NCBI RefSeq assembly: GCF_003971065.1
Contig: NZ_RYDV01000003.1
Span: forward strand, 1-64,000
Length of the DNA: 64,000 nt
From: Candidimonas sp. SYP-B2681
GTDB lineage: Bacteria > Pseudomonadota > Gammaproteobacteria > Burkholderiales > Burkholderiaceae_B
Reading direction: 5' to 3'
Shown here piece by piece: positions 44,104-52,830 of the stretch. Each line of letters starts with the position of its first letter. The stretch's first letter is position 1. The notes under the pieces are model-generated. The model saw nothing but the letters and a program-made list of their open reading frames with translations. It did no database searches and was not told the origin of the DNA. The position numbers and the translations under genes were made by a program.

Positions 44104-44661
44104 ATGTTTGATAAAGATCGATTTATTCAGGACTGTATAGAAGCCGTTCCTGCCGGACGAGACGCTATCCGCGAGATAGTAGCCTTAGCGGTTTCCGACA
44201 GCGAGGGTGTAATGAAGGGGCTCGGAACACCCGAGCACGCCGGCATTACACCCCTTTACAGGGCGCCCGATCTAACCATCATCAAGTTCGTCTGGGCGCC
44301 CTGCATGAGCCTCATGCCGCACAATCATCAAATGTTCGCGGTCATCGGTATCTACTCGGGCAGAGAAGACAATATTCTTTGGCGGAGGACACAGACAAGC
44401 ATCAGGGCAGCTGGGGCCAAATCACTGGGGTCTGGCGATGTGGCGAGCTTCCCTCGCGACGTTATCCATTCCGTGCTGAACCCGATCGGAAAAATGACCT
44501 GCGCCATACATGTGTATGGCGGCGATTTCTTCGAGCCGGGCGAACCACGAAGCGAATGGGATCACGAAAAATTGATTGAGCGGCCATGGAACATTGATAG
44601 AGTCAAATCACTGTTTCGGGAAGCAGAAGCAAGAGCCAATGTGATGGCGGCACAGCACTAG
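44104..44661 (+). CDS. Cupin protein, cysteine-dioxygenase-like
   Basis: A 185-residue cupin with the metal-site motif MPHNHQMFAVIGIYSGRED near residues 76-94 and a second motif GDVASFPRDVIHSVLNP. This resembles predicted metal-dependent proteins related to type I cysteine dioxygenases. The enzymatic role is unknown. It probably forms an operon with the FAD-linked oxidase. Its last 4 bp overlap the convergent glycosyltransferase gene. Confidence 0.75.
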   Translation: MFDKDRFIQDCIEAVPAGRDAIREIVALAVSDSEGVMKGLGTPEHAGITPLYRAPDLTIIKFVWAPCMSLMPHNHQMFAVIGIYSGREDNILWRRTQTSIRAAGAKSLGSGDVASFPRDVIHSVLNPIGKMTCAIHVYGGDFFEPGEPRSEWDHEKLIERPWNIDRVKSLFREAEARANVMAAQH

Positions 44662-45833
44662 GTTTTCGACTCAGCTGTGGCCAATTCTGTTCGTTCGGCA
44701 ATTACCTGGCGATAGAGTTCCAGATACTGATCGGCAATTTTCGGCCAGCTGTGACGGTCGACCACTTCGTTACCACCTTGAACAAGGCGCTCGCGCCATG
44801 CTGCGTCGTCCTTAATTTGCAAGACAAACTGCGCCAGTTGGGCAGCGTCTTCTGGGTGGCTTAGTACCAAAGCGTCTTGCCCATCTCGAACATACTGGGC
44901 AAAACCGCAGCAATGGCCGGGGCTGAGGATGACCGGCAAACCGAAGGACATGGCTTCGAGAGGAGCCATACCGAAACTGTCGTTCAAGGTCGGATGCACA
45001 TAGATATCGGCAGACAGATAATACGGAGCTACGTCTGAGGTCTCTTCAACCACGCGGACACGATTCGAAAAATGCGAGTATGCGGCCGTTTTATGAATAA
45101 ATTCGCGGGTGGACGCATTCCCACCAACGACCAAAAGCTTGAATGTTTCCGGCAGTTGCGCAAGCGCTTTTAACGCCGTCGGCAGTCCCTTGCGCAGAGG
45201 ATTGCGTGCTACCAACAGACAGACACAATCGTCGTTTGTCCAGCCCATTTGCTCGCGGATTACGTGCCTGTGGGCACCACCTTTTGTGTCCGGACGCGAC
45301 ACGCCTGGCGGAATTACCGGACAGATGAATGAATCACCGTAGGCTTGCCGTAGCTGCTCGGCAATAAGGCCCGATACGGCAACGGTCCTATGGGCCGGAC
45401 GGCGCGCGACCCGCCGTGCCTCCAGACCAAGATAGGTCTGCACCCTGAGGCTAACGTATGACAACAGGCGTTTGAGCACCGGCAGTGGCCGAACTCGCCA
45501 GTTAAAGCGTACGGGCGTCACATGAATGACTTCGATATCACCGCACCAACCGTTCATGTGAGAATGGACGATATCGTAACCATTTCGCGTAGCGCGTCGC
45601 GCACGAATGGCGAATATCAGTACCCGGATCCAGCTTGGCCACCGCGACCAAGAACGCAAGGGCACAAACGGCAGGCGTAAGTCGCAGGCATCGTCATAGT
45701 CTCGTGCCAGCACCGTAACGTCGTGGCATTTTGTGAGTTCGCGCATTAACGCGACGCCGTAGGCTTCGGCGCCGCCAAATCGATTACCGAATCGATCAAC
45801 CACGAACGCGATCTTCAAGCGGGGCATGGACAT
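44658..45833 (-). CDS. Glycosyltransferase family 4
   Basis: A 391-residue GT-B enzyme resembling LPS glucosyltransferase WaaG. It starts KIAFVVDRFGNRFGGAEAYG, the donor-binding loop of the family, and has VARNPLRKGLPTALKAL and the conserved E-x7-E region in FGMAPLEAMSFGLPVI (about 290). It is the last of five minus-strand envelope-glycan genes, 12 bp after a deacetylase. Acceptor and donor sugars are not determined; outer or inner core lipopolysaccharide is likely from context. Confidence 0.9.
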   Translation of the reverse strand: MSMPRLKIAFVVDRFGNRFGGAEAYGVALMRELTKCHDVTVLARDYDDACDLRLPFVPLRSWSRWPSWIRVLIFAIRARRATRNGYDIVHSHMNGWCGDIEVIHVTPVRFNWRVRPLPVLKRLLSYVSLRVQTYLGLEARRVARRPAHRTVAVSGLIAEQLRQAYGDSFICPVIPPGVSRPDTKGGAHRHVIREQMGWTNDDCVCLLVARNPLRKGLPTALKALAQLPETFKLLVVGGNASTREFIHKTAAYSHFSNRVRVVEETSDVAPYYLSADIYVHPTLNDSFGMAPLEAMSFGLPVILSPGHCCGFAQYVRDGQDALVLSHPEDAAQLAQFVLQIKDDAAWRERLVQGGNEVVDRHSWPKIADQYLELYRQVIAERTELATAESKT

Positions 45834-45845
45834 AGTGGGCTGATA

Positions 45846-46568
45846 TCAGTCCTTGCGCCGACGATCTTCAAGACGGGTCATGCACTTTTGCAGAAAACGG
45901 AGAATGTGCGTCGAGCGTGAAACGGTAATGCGCGGAAGCCCATAAGGGCTATCAGTGATCCTCGCCAAGCCCCGTTGAGTGGTGGTCGCATTGGTGTAGC
46001 CCGCGTTATGAACCATGTTGCGGATTTCTGGCGATTCGCCCCCATAGGGATAACAGAACGCCGTAACCGCTGTGCCCAACGCTTGCTCGAGTTCCACCTT
46101 TGATTGCCGAATCTGGTAGTCGGCAAGTTCGGGAGATAAGTTGGGCAAATATGGATGATCCAGCGTATGGGAACCCACTTCGTGACCGGCTGCCGCCCAT
46201 TCCCGCATCTCGGCAATGGACATCAGGTCAGCATGGGGCACGCCTTTTTCATAATCCCAAACGTTGCCGCCATCGAGTTGCCGCGCGACAAAATAATTAG
46301 TGGCGGTGTAATTCATTTCTTTAAGAATGGGCATGGCATTCTGAAAAACGTTGCGGTAGCCGTCGTCGAAAGTTATACCAAACACCTTCCCGTGACGCTC
46401 GCCGCGCAGGTAAGGCAAAAGGTCGTGCATCGAAAGACCCCGATACCCAAAACGGCGCAACCACGTCATCTGACGTTTGAAATCAGAAGGATGGACGGTC
46501 AGTCCGCGGTAGGGAGAACCTTTTGGAGGCGGTTGACCCACCTGGTGGTACATAAGAATAGGGATCAT
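45846..46568 (-). CDS. Polysaccharide deacetylase family protein (NodB domain)
   Basis: A 240-residue carbohydrate esterase family 4 protein, removing N-acetyl or O-acetyl groups from sugars. Motif 1 is TFDDGY (GITFDDGYRNVF, about residue 70) and motif 2 is the zinc-binding SHTLDHPYL. It has no signal peptide, so a cytoplasmic action on lipid-linked glycan is possible. ATG at 46568 is preferred over the TTG one codon upstream. It is 20 bp after the GT2 gene. Confidence 0.9.
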   Translation of the reverse strand: MIPILMYHQVGQPPPKGSPYRGLTVHPSDFKRQMTWLRRFGYRGLSMHDLLPYLRGERHGKVFGITFDDGYRNVFQNAMPILKEMNYTATNYFVARQLDGGNVWDYEKGVPHADLMSIAEMREWAAAGHEVGSHTLDHPYLPNLSPELADYQIRQSKVELEQALGTAVTAFCYPYGGESPEIRNMVHNAGYTNATTTQRGLARITDSPYGLPRITVSRSTHILRFLQKCMTRLEDRRRKD

Positions 46569-46588
46569 CAATAGATTATATATATATG

Positions 46589-47368
46589 CTACGCGCTCAA
46601 GGAATCTGAAGGCGCCTTTACTTGCCTTTTATTAAGAAATAGCAACTTATTGTAACGAAAAAAGCTTCCTGCAGAGGCCATGACCGCCAGAATAAAACCT
46701 TCTTTTCCATCGAGGAAGCCGCGCCGTATCAAGTAGATGCGCACAAACGTCCAGAACGCATGGCCGGTTGCCCCGAGAACACTCGTTTGCTTTCCTTTGG
46801 CATGCATGATGGCCGCGGCTTCCGAGGAATAATGATTAATCTTGGCAATAAAGCTTTCAAGATCGGCGTACGGATAATGCAGAAAATGCCCCCGGAGTGC
46901 TAGTACTGTGGAAGTAGTCTGCAGGCTTTCGTGCACGGCTACGTCCTTGAACCGAGCCTTGCCGCGTTTAAAAAGGCGCAAGACATAGTCAGGCCACCAA
47001 CCGCTATGGCGTATCCAACGGCCGCCAAAATTGGACAGCCGCGCAATCTTGTACGCTTCTGCTGAAGGTTGCGCAACCATACGCTGGATTTCTTGCGCGA
47101 GTTCCGGCGTGACGCGTTCGTCGGCGTCAATGGACAGTACCCATTCTTGCGTCGCCAAACCAAGCGCCCTATTCTTTTGCTGGCCGAAACCGGGCCAATC
47201 TTCCGTAAGTGTCACCTTTGCACCTTTGGCCGCCGCGATCTCGCGGGTCGCATCGGTGCTGCCAGAATCCACGACAATGATTTCATCAGCGAAGGCAACA
47301 GAATCGATACAGTCGCCGATATGCAGTGCCTCGTTCTTTGTAATGATGATGACCGATAACGTTGTCAT
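46589..47368 (-). CDS. Glycosyltransferase family 2 (WaaE/KdtX-like)
   Basis: A 259-residue GT-A enzyme: LSVIIITKNEALHIGDCIDS at the start, VVDSGSTDAT, and the metal-binding DADERV near residue 100. The layout and the C-terminal LIRRGFLDGKEGFILAVMA match the beta-1,4-glucosyltransferases of the LPS core (WaaE/KdtX). The ATG overlaps the stop of the preceding deacetylase gene (ATGA), which sets the start; 20 extra upstream codons are not used. Confidence 0.9.
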   Translation of the reverse strand: MTTLSVIIITKNEALHIGDCIDSVAFADEIIVVDSGSTDATREIAAAKGAKVTLTEDWPGFGQQKNRALGLATQEWVLSIDADERVTPELAQEIQRMVAQPSAEAYKIARLSNFGGRWIRHSGWWPDYVLRLFKRGKARFKDVAVHESLQTTSTVLALRGHFLHYPYADLESFIAKINHYSSEAAAIMHAKGKQTSVLGATGHAFWTFVRIYLIRRGFLDGKEGFILAVMASAGSFFRYNKLLFLNKRQVKAPSDSLSA

Positions 47369-48204
47369 GCTTGCTGCCTGCGGGCTCGTTTCCATAGCTT
47401 CCAGCGATTGAACAAGGGTCCAATCCATGGATGAGCGGCGATCGAAAGACGGCGTCCGACCGAATTCCCCGACGTATTACGAACGGCAAAGCGATAAATC
47501 GAAGCGGGATCTGTATAAGCGCGGTTCTGGCCAAAAGCCTGCGTGGTGTAAAGGTATCGAAATCCCGCTTGCTGCGCGAGCTTGACGTAGTCGGCATCGA
47601 AGTAGCCCTGGGGCCAACAAAAATGCTCAGAGGGCTCGCCCAAATGTGCCTTCAGCGATTCTTTCGATAAGGCAAGCTCTTCGGCCATATGCCGGTTTTT
47701 TTCACCAGGGTCGGCTTTATCCCAGCGCGTGTGCGTATGCGTATGACTGTGAAATTCGAAGGCGCTGTCAGCCTGCATCGCCTTGATTTCGCTCCAGCGC
47801 AATATGACGTCGTCGCTGCGGCCTTGCTCGATAAGCGCTTCACACTGATTATGGGAAGGGGTCGGGGGAAGTTCGCCTTGGCCCATATGATGACGCACGG
47901 GGCCGTCGTTGACCCAGGATGTCACCAAAAAAATCACGGCACTGTACCCGTATTTCTTCAATAACGGATAAGCGTATACCCAGTTATCAAGATATCCATC
48001 ATCAAAGGTAATAAGGACCGATTTGACCGGTACTGGGCTGCCGTTTAAATGACTGGCAAATTGGTCAGTCGTGAGCGTTTGATAGCCACGCCTCTTCAAC
48101 CATTGGAGCTGGCTTTCGAAATTGATGGGCGAGGTGGTGATCATGCCCTCGACGGGTGACACGTGGTGGTACATCAGAACCGGGACGGTTTGCGCATATT
48201 TCAT
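47365..48204 (-). CDS. Polysaccharide deacetylase family protein (NodB domain)
   Basis: A 279-residue carbohydrate esterase family 4 protein. Motif 1 is ITFDDGYLDNW (about residue 66) and motif 2 FHSHTHTHTRWD (about 150). The first aspartate and two histidines of the metal site are kept. It shares the start MYHHVSPVEG with the second deacetylase in the cluster (MYHQVGQP). It overlaps both neighbours by 4 bp, so the operon is translationally coupled. Confidence 0.9.
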   Translation of the reverse strand: MKYAQTVPVLMYHHVSPVEGMITTSPINFESQLQWLKRRGYQTLTTDQFASHLNGSPVPVKSVLITFDDGYLDNWVYAYPLLKKYGYSAVIFLVTSWVNDGPVRHHMGQGELPPTPSHNQCEALIEQGRSDDVILRWSEIKAMQADSAFEFHSHTHTHTRWDKADPGEKNRHMAEELALSKESLKAHLGEPSEHFCWPQGYFDADYVKLAQQAGFRYLYTTQAFGQNRAYTDPASIYRFAVRNTSGNSVGRRLSIAAHPWIGPLFNRWKLWKRARRQQA

Positions 48205-49307
48205 GACTTTCGCTCCGCAAGCCAGCGCGCATAACAGGCTTCCGCCCGTTGCGCCATCGATTCAGCGCTGAAGCGATTTTCCTCCCGGCAAAACTTTAAT
48301 CCCGCTTCGCCCATCTGTTGACGCAGTTGCGGTTCGTCGATCAACCGCTTCAGCGCGGCGGTAAGCGCAGGCTTGTCGTCGAGCGGCACTAAAATTCCGC
48401 TGACGCCGTCTTGCATCATTTCCGGCACGCCATCGACATTGGTACCGACCACTGGAAGCCCTGCTGCGCCAGCTTCGACGAATACAGTGCCCGACGCCTC
48501 TTTTCTTGTCGCCAGAGCAAATATGTCGAAGCCGGCCAGCAAGTTTGGGACATCACGACGGGCGCCGAGCATATGAACGCGCCCCCCGATATTCTTTGCT
48601 GCTATGTACGCCAGTATTTCCTCGAAAACGGGCGAACCCCCGCCCACCAAAGCAAGATGTACATCCGGGCGCTGCCTGAACAAGGGTTCCATCGCATCGA
48701 TAAGGTCGCGGTGACCTTTTTGCGCTCGCATGACAGCAACACAACCCACAATGATATCGCTTTGCGCAAGCTGCAGTTCCTGGCGCAGAGTCGACTGGTC
48801 CGGGGGCTGGGGCAGGTCTACGGCCGGGTAAACAGTGGCCACGTATTCTGGCGGAACACCACGCTCGATCAGGTGATTCCGGACGAAATCGCTGGCGGTG
48901 GTAACGCGATGAGGAATTACCGTATAAGAGAGTAAAGATCCTACCTTGTTTGCCAGATGGCGAGTGCGCACAATGAGAGGCGTTCCTGCCAGGCGGCCCG
49001 AGCAGCCAGCAACAATGGTGTCACGACGGCTATGGGTATTCAGCACATCGAAGTTGCCCTGCCGCAATATGCGCCGGATCTTACTCACGCTCTTGACGAA
49101 ATTGGCAGGACCATCCATAAAAGTCGTATGCACCGTAAACCCTTCGTCGCGCAAGCGTTGGGTCAGCAAGGCATCCGGCTGGCAAACGGCTTCGAGATGG
49201 TGACCGCGTTCGCGCATGGCAAGCATCATGCGACGAATATACTGCTCTTGTCCGCCAAAGCTGGTGGCTGCCTCAGAATGCAGAATGCGCAAAGGGTCTG
49301 TGTTCAT
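48201..49307 (-). CDS. Glycosyltransferase family 4
   Basis: A 368-residue GT-B enzyme starting LRILHSEAATSFGGQEQYIRRM. It shows TRHLANKVGSL, VAVMRAQKGHRDLIDA and the family's E-x7-E segment in VFVEAGAAGLPVVGT (about 285). The start codon at 49307 overlaps the dnaE stop (ATGA). It is the first glycan gene after dnaE and is therefore probably expressed together with the polymerase gene. Confidence 0.9.
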   Translation of the reverse strand: MNTDPLRILHSEAATSFGGQEQYIRRMMLAMRERGHHLEAVCQPDALLTQRLRDEGFTVHTTFMDGPANFVKSVSKIRRILRQGNFDVLNTHSRRDTIVAGCSGRLAGTPLIVRTRHLANKVGSLLSYTVIPHRVTTASDFVRNHLIERGVPPEYVATVYPAVDLPQPPDQSTLRQELQLAQSDIIVGCVAVMRAQKGHRDLIDAMEPLFRQRPDVHLALVGGGSPVFEEILAYIAAKNIGGRVHMLGARRDVPNLLAGFDIFALATRKEASGTVFVEAGAAGLPVVGTNVDGVPEMMQDGVSGILVPLDDKPALTAALKRLIDEPQLRQQMGEAGLKFCREENRFSAESMAQRAEACYARWLAERKS

Positions 49308-52300
49308 ACGTAGTTGATTTCCACGCCATCGGGCTGTGCCCACTCGCTAAGTTGTTCGAGCATGGCGTCGGCCATACGGACACGCCATTCTTCTCCCAGG
49401 CGAACGGTGCAAAGGAAATCGCTATGCTGCAAGCGCAATTCCACGGGAACCCCTGGCACGCCGTTCTCTGGCTCTGCCCGGAACGGGTTCAGTAGCTGCC
49501 GTAGCCGGGCCGCGTCGGTATTCCCGTTAAGGGTGATCCGCAAGCTGCGCGCCCTGGCCTCGCGAGCCAATTGCAAATCGAAGACGGACTCTGCCGACAC
49601 GCGCAAACCACCGGAATAGTCATCATTACTGACTTTGCCATGAACGATCACCAGGCGATCTTCCTTCAGGCGATTTCGATGCTGTTCGTACAGTTCATTG
49701 AAAATGGCGACTTCTACTTGGGCCGAACCGTCGTCCAGAATGGCGTACAGCATCTTCCCGCGGCGCGTCATTTTCGGACGAACCGAAGAGAGAACCCCGG
49801 CAAACCATTGCAAGCCGCGCGCGGCTTCCAGCCGAGCCAGCGGTTGCGGTGCAAATCGGCGAACTTCGTCGCGCCAGGCATCGAACAAATGACCACTAAA
49901 GAAAAAGCCAAGCGCGGCTTTTTCTTCGGTAAAGCGAGTTTGGAGATCCCAGGGTGCGACCTTGGCGAGTTCGCCTTCGACGATATCGTTGGCGTCGTCC
50001 GCGAACAAAGAGACCTGGTTAGCGCTGCGCTCGGCTTGTTCTGCCGCTTCGATGGCACTAGGCACCGTCGCCAGCAAAGCCGCGCGGTTTTCTTCGATTA
50101 GGTCAAAAGCGCCGGCGCGAATCAAGGCTTCGATGGTACGACGATTGACTGAATGACGGTCAATGCGGCGGCAGAAGTCGAAAAGGCTGACAAATGGCCC
50201 GCCCTCTTCGCGGGCTTTGATAATGGCTTCGACTGCCGACTGGCCGGTGCCTTTGACGGCGCCCAGGCCATAGCGCATGGTGCGAGGTGGCTTACCTTTG
50301 GCAGAGTGCTCGTCATTGACGGGCTCGAAGCGATAGGCCGATGCGTTGACGTCGGGAGGCAATACCTGAACATCGTTGGCCAAGGCATCCTTCCAGAAAA
50401 TCTGGACCTTGTCGGTGTCGTCCATGTCGGACGACAACGTGGCCGCCAGGAATTCGGCGGGATGATAGGCCTTCAGCCACGCGGTCTGGTAGGCAATCAG
50501 CGCATAGGCGGCGGAGTGACTCTTATTGAATCCGTAGCCAGCGAACTTCTCCATCAGGTCGAATAGCTTGACGGCAAGATCGGCGTCATAACCCTTTTGA
50601 ACGGCGCCCTTTTCGAAGATCGCGCGATGCTCGGCCATTTCTTCGGCCTTCTTCTTGCCCATGGCACGACGCAGTAAATCGGCCCCGCCCAAAGAGTAGC
50701 CGCCTACGATCTGGGAAATGAGCATCACCTGCTCTTGGTAGACAATCACACCGTAAGTGCTTTTGAGTACCGGTTCGAGGTCCTTGTGGAAGTAATCGAC
50801 TTCGGCCCGCCCGTGCTTGCGATTAACAAAGTCAACCACCATGCCGGATTCAAGCGGGCCTGGCCGATAAAGTGCCAGCATGGCGATAACGTCTTCAAAT
50901 GTATTGGGGCGAAGATTCTTCAGCAGCTCTTTCATCCCGCGCGATTCAAGCTGAAAGACCGCAGTGGTATTGCCCTCGCTTAGCAGCTTGTACGCCTTCG
51001 GGTCATCAAGGGAAAGCGCCATGATGTCAAAATCGCGCTTGGTCTCGTTGAACTGGCGCACAAAGCGCACGGCCCAATCCAGAATTGTCAGGTTGCGCAG
51101 GCCAAGAAAGTCAAACTTGACCAGACCCGCTGATTCGACGTCGTCTTTGTCGAACTGCGACACGGCGTTGCTGTCGACCCCTGGCTGACAATACAGGGGG
51201 CAAAAGTCAGTAAGCTTGCCGGGTGCAATAAGCACCCCGCCCGCGTGCATGCCAATGTTTCGGGTCAGGCCTTCGAGCGGTCGAGCCAGGTCGATTAGTG
51301 CCCGGACTTCTTCATCTTGTTCGTAACGCTCTTTGAAGGCCGGTTCTTCAGCAAGCGTGCGCGCCAGGGTCCAGGGATCGGCTGGACTGAACGGTATCAT
51401 CTTGGAAAGGCCGTCGCACAGCATATATGGCATTTCCAACACCCGCCCTACGTCGCGCACGACCGCCTTGGCGCCGAGCGTACCAAAAGTCGCGATCTGG
51501 CTTACCGCCTCTTTGCCGTATTTTTGCTTAACATAGTCGATGACCCGTTCGCGATTATCTTGGCAGAAATCGATATCGAAGTCGGGCATGGAAACGCGTT
51601 CTGGATTCAGGAAGCGTTCGAACAGCAAGTCGTAACAGATCGGGTCAAGATCGGTAATGCCCAACGAATATGCCACTAGCGAACCGGCGCCTGATCCACG
51701 CCCAGGACCGACCGGAACCCCATTTTTCTTGCCCCAGTTGATGAAATCGGCAACGATAAGAAAATAGCCGGAAAAGCCCATGCTGGTAATGGTTTTACAT
51801 TCCCACCTCAGGCGCTCGAGATACTGGGGGTATTTTTCCTGACGCTGTGCTTCTTCCGGGAAAAGCTGCTCCATCCTGACCGCCAGGCCTTCTTCGGCCA
51901 GCTGAGTCATGTAGTTATCGAGGGTTATTCCGTCGGGCGTTGGGAAATCGGGCAGGCGTGGCTTGTCGAGAACCAGGGTCAGGTTGCATCGTTTGGCGAT
52001 TTCCACCGAGTTGGCAAGCGCGGACGGCACATCAGCGAAGCGCTCTGCCATTTCCTGGCTACTGAGCATGTATTGGTCTTCAGTGAAGCGTCGCACTCGC
52101 TTGGGGTTAGCAAGCTGTTCGCCTTCTGCAATGCATACCCGTGCTTCGTGTGCGCGAAAATCGCCCCTGTGAACAAATTGCACTGGATGGGTTGCCACGA
52201 CCGGAAGCGATAGCTCGCCAGCCAGACGCATGGCATGCTGCACGTAGGCTTCATCGCCATCGACGCCAGCACGTTGCAATTCAATGTAGTAACTACCCGG

Positions 52301-52795
52301 AAAAGCACGAGACCAACTTGCAGCCAAGACCTTGGCTTCGTCTATTTTGCCAGCGTCGAGCATTTGTCCCACGTCGCCCATGCGCCCGCCCGAAAGAACG
52401 ATAAGGCCGGTGTAATTCATGAGCCACTCGCGGCGCACTTCAGCACGGCCCCGATACTGATTTTCGAGCCAGGCACGGCTAAGGATCTCGCACAAAGCCA
52501 GATAACCCTGCTGATTGCGAACCAACAACTGCAGCCGGTAAGGTTTGTCTCGATCCTGTTCGTTTTCGATCCAAATATCTGAGCCCGCAATAGGCTTGAG
52601 TCCCGCTTTACGAGCCGCCTTGTAGAACTTGATAAGCCCAAACAGATTGGAGAGGTCGGTCAGTGCCATGGCCGGCTGGCCGAATTCGGCGGCTTTCGCC
52701 ACCAGATCGGGGATGCGGCCAATCCCATCCACCACGGAGAACTCGGAGTGGATGCGCAGATGTACAAAAAGAGGAGATGAATTCGCTTCGGTCAT
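49304..52795 (-). CDS. dnaE: DNA polymerase III subunit alpha
   Basis: Replicative polymerase catalytic subunit, 1163 residues, the normal length. The PHP domain starts the protein (HLRIHSEFSVVDGIGRIPDL), the polymerase core holds GPGRGSGAGSLVAYSLGI and the catalytic aspartates in MPDFDIDFCQDNRERV near residue 405, and an OB fold lies near the C-terminus (VIVHGKVSNDDYSGG). It has no 3'-5' exonuclease domain, as expected. It is followed with a 4-bp overlap by the glycan cluster. Confidence 0.98.
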   Translation of the reverse strand: MTEANSSPLFVHLRIHSEFSVVDGIGRIPDLVAKAAEFGQPAMALTDLSNLFGLIKFYKAARKAGLKPIAGSDIWIENEQDRDKPYRLQLLVRNQQGYLALCEILSRAWLENQYRGRAEVRREWLMNYTGLIVLSGGRMGDVGQMLDAGKIDEAKVLAASWSRAFPGSYYIELQRAGVDGDEAYVQHAMRLAGELSLPVVATHPVQFVHRGDFRAHEARVCIAEGEQLANPKRVRRFTEDQYMLSSQEMAERFADVPSALANSVEIAKRCNLTLVLDKPRLPDFPTPDGITLDNYMTQLAEEGLAVRMEQLFPEEAQRQEKYPQYLERLRWECKTITSMGFSGYFLIVADFINWGKKNGVPVGPGRGSGAGSLVAYSLGITDLDPICYDLLFERFLNPERVSMPDFDIDFCQDNRERVIDYVKQKYGKEAVSQIATFGTLGAKAVVRDVGRVLEMPYMLCDGLSKMIPFSPADPWTLARTLAEEPAFKERYEQDEEVRALIDLARPLEGLTRNIGMHAGGVLIAPGKLTDFCPLYCQPGVDSNAVSQFDKDDVESAGLVKFDFLGLRNLTILDWAVRFVRQFNETKRDFDIMALSLDDPKAYKLLSEGNTTAVFQLESRGMKELLKNLRPNTFEDVIAMLALYRPGPLESGMVVDFVNRKHGRAEVDYFHKDLEPVLKSTYGVIVYQEQVMLISQIVGGYSLGGADLLRRAMGKKKAEEMAEHRAIFEKGAVQKGYDADLAVKLFDLMEKFAGYGFNKSHSAAYALIAYQTAWLKAYHPAEFLAATLSSDMDDTDKVQIFWKDALANDVQVLPPDVNASAYRFEPVNDEHSAKGKPPRTMRYGLGAVKGTGQSAVEAIIKAREEGGPFVSLFDFCRRIDRHSVNRRTIEALIRAGAFDLIEENRAALLATVPSAIEAAEQAERSANQVSLFADDANDIVEGELAKVAPWDLQTRFTEEKAALGFFFSGHLFDAWRDEVRRFAPQPLARLEAARGLQWFAGVLSSVRPKMTRRGKMLYAILDDGSAQVEVAIFNELYEQHRNRLKEDRLVIVHGKVSNDDYSGGLRVSAESVFDLQLAREARARSLRITLNGNTDAARLRQLLNPFRAEPENGVPGVPVELRLQHSDFLCTVRLGEEWRVRMADAMLEQLSEWAQPDGVEINYV

Positions 52796-52830
52796 GCGCT
52801 AATTGTACCTAGGGAAAGCCAGGTCAAGAC

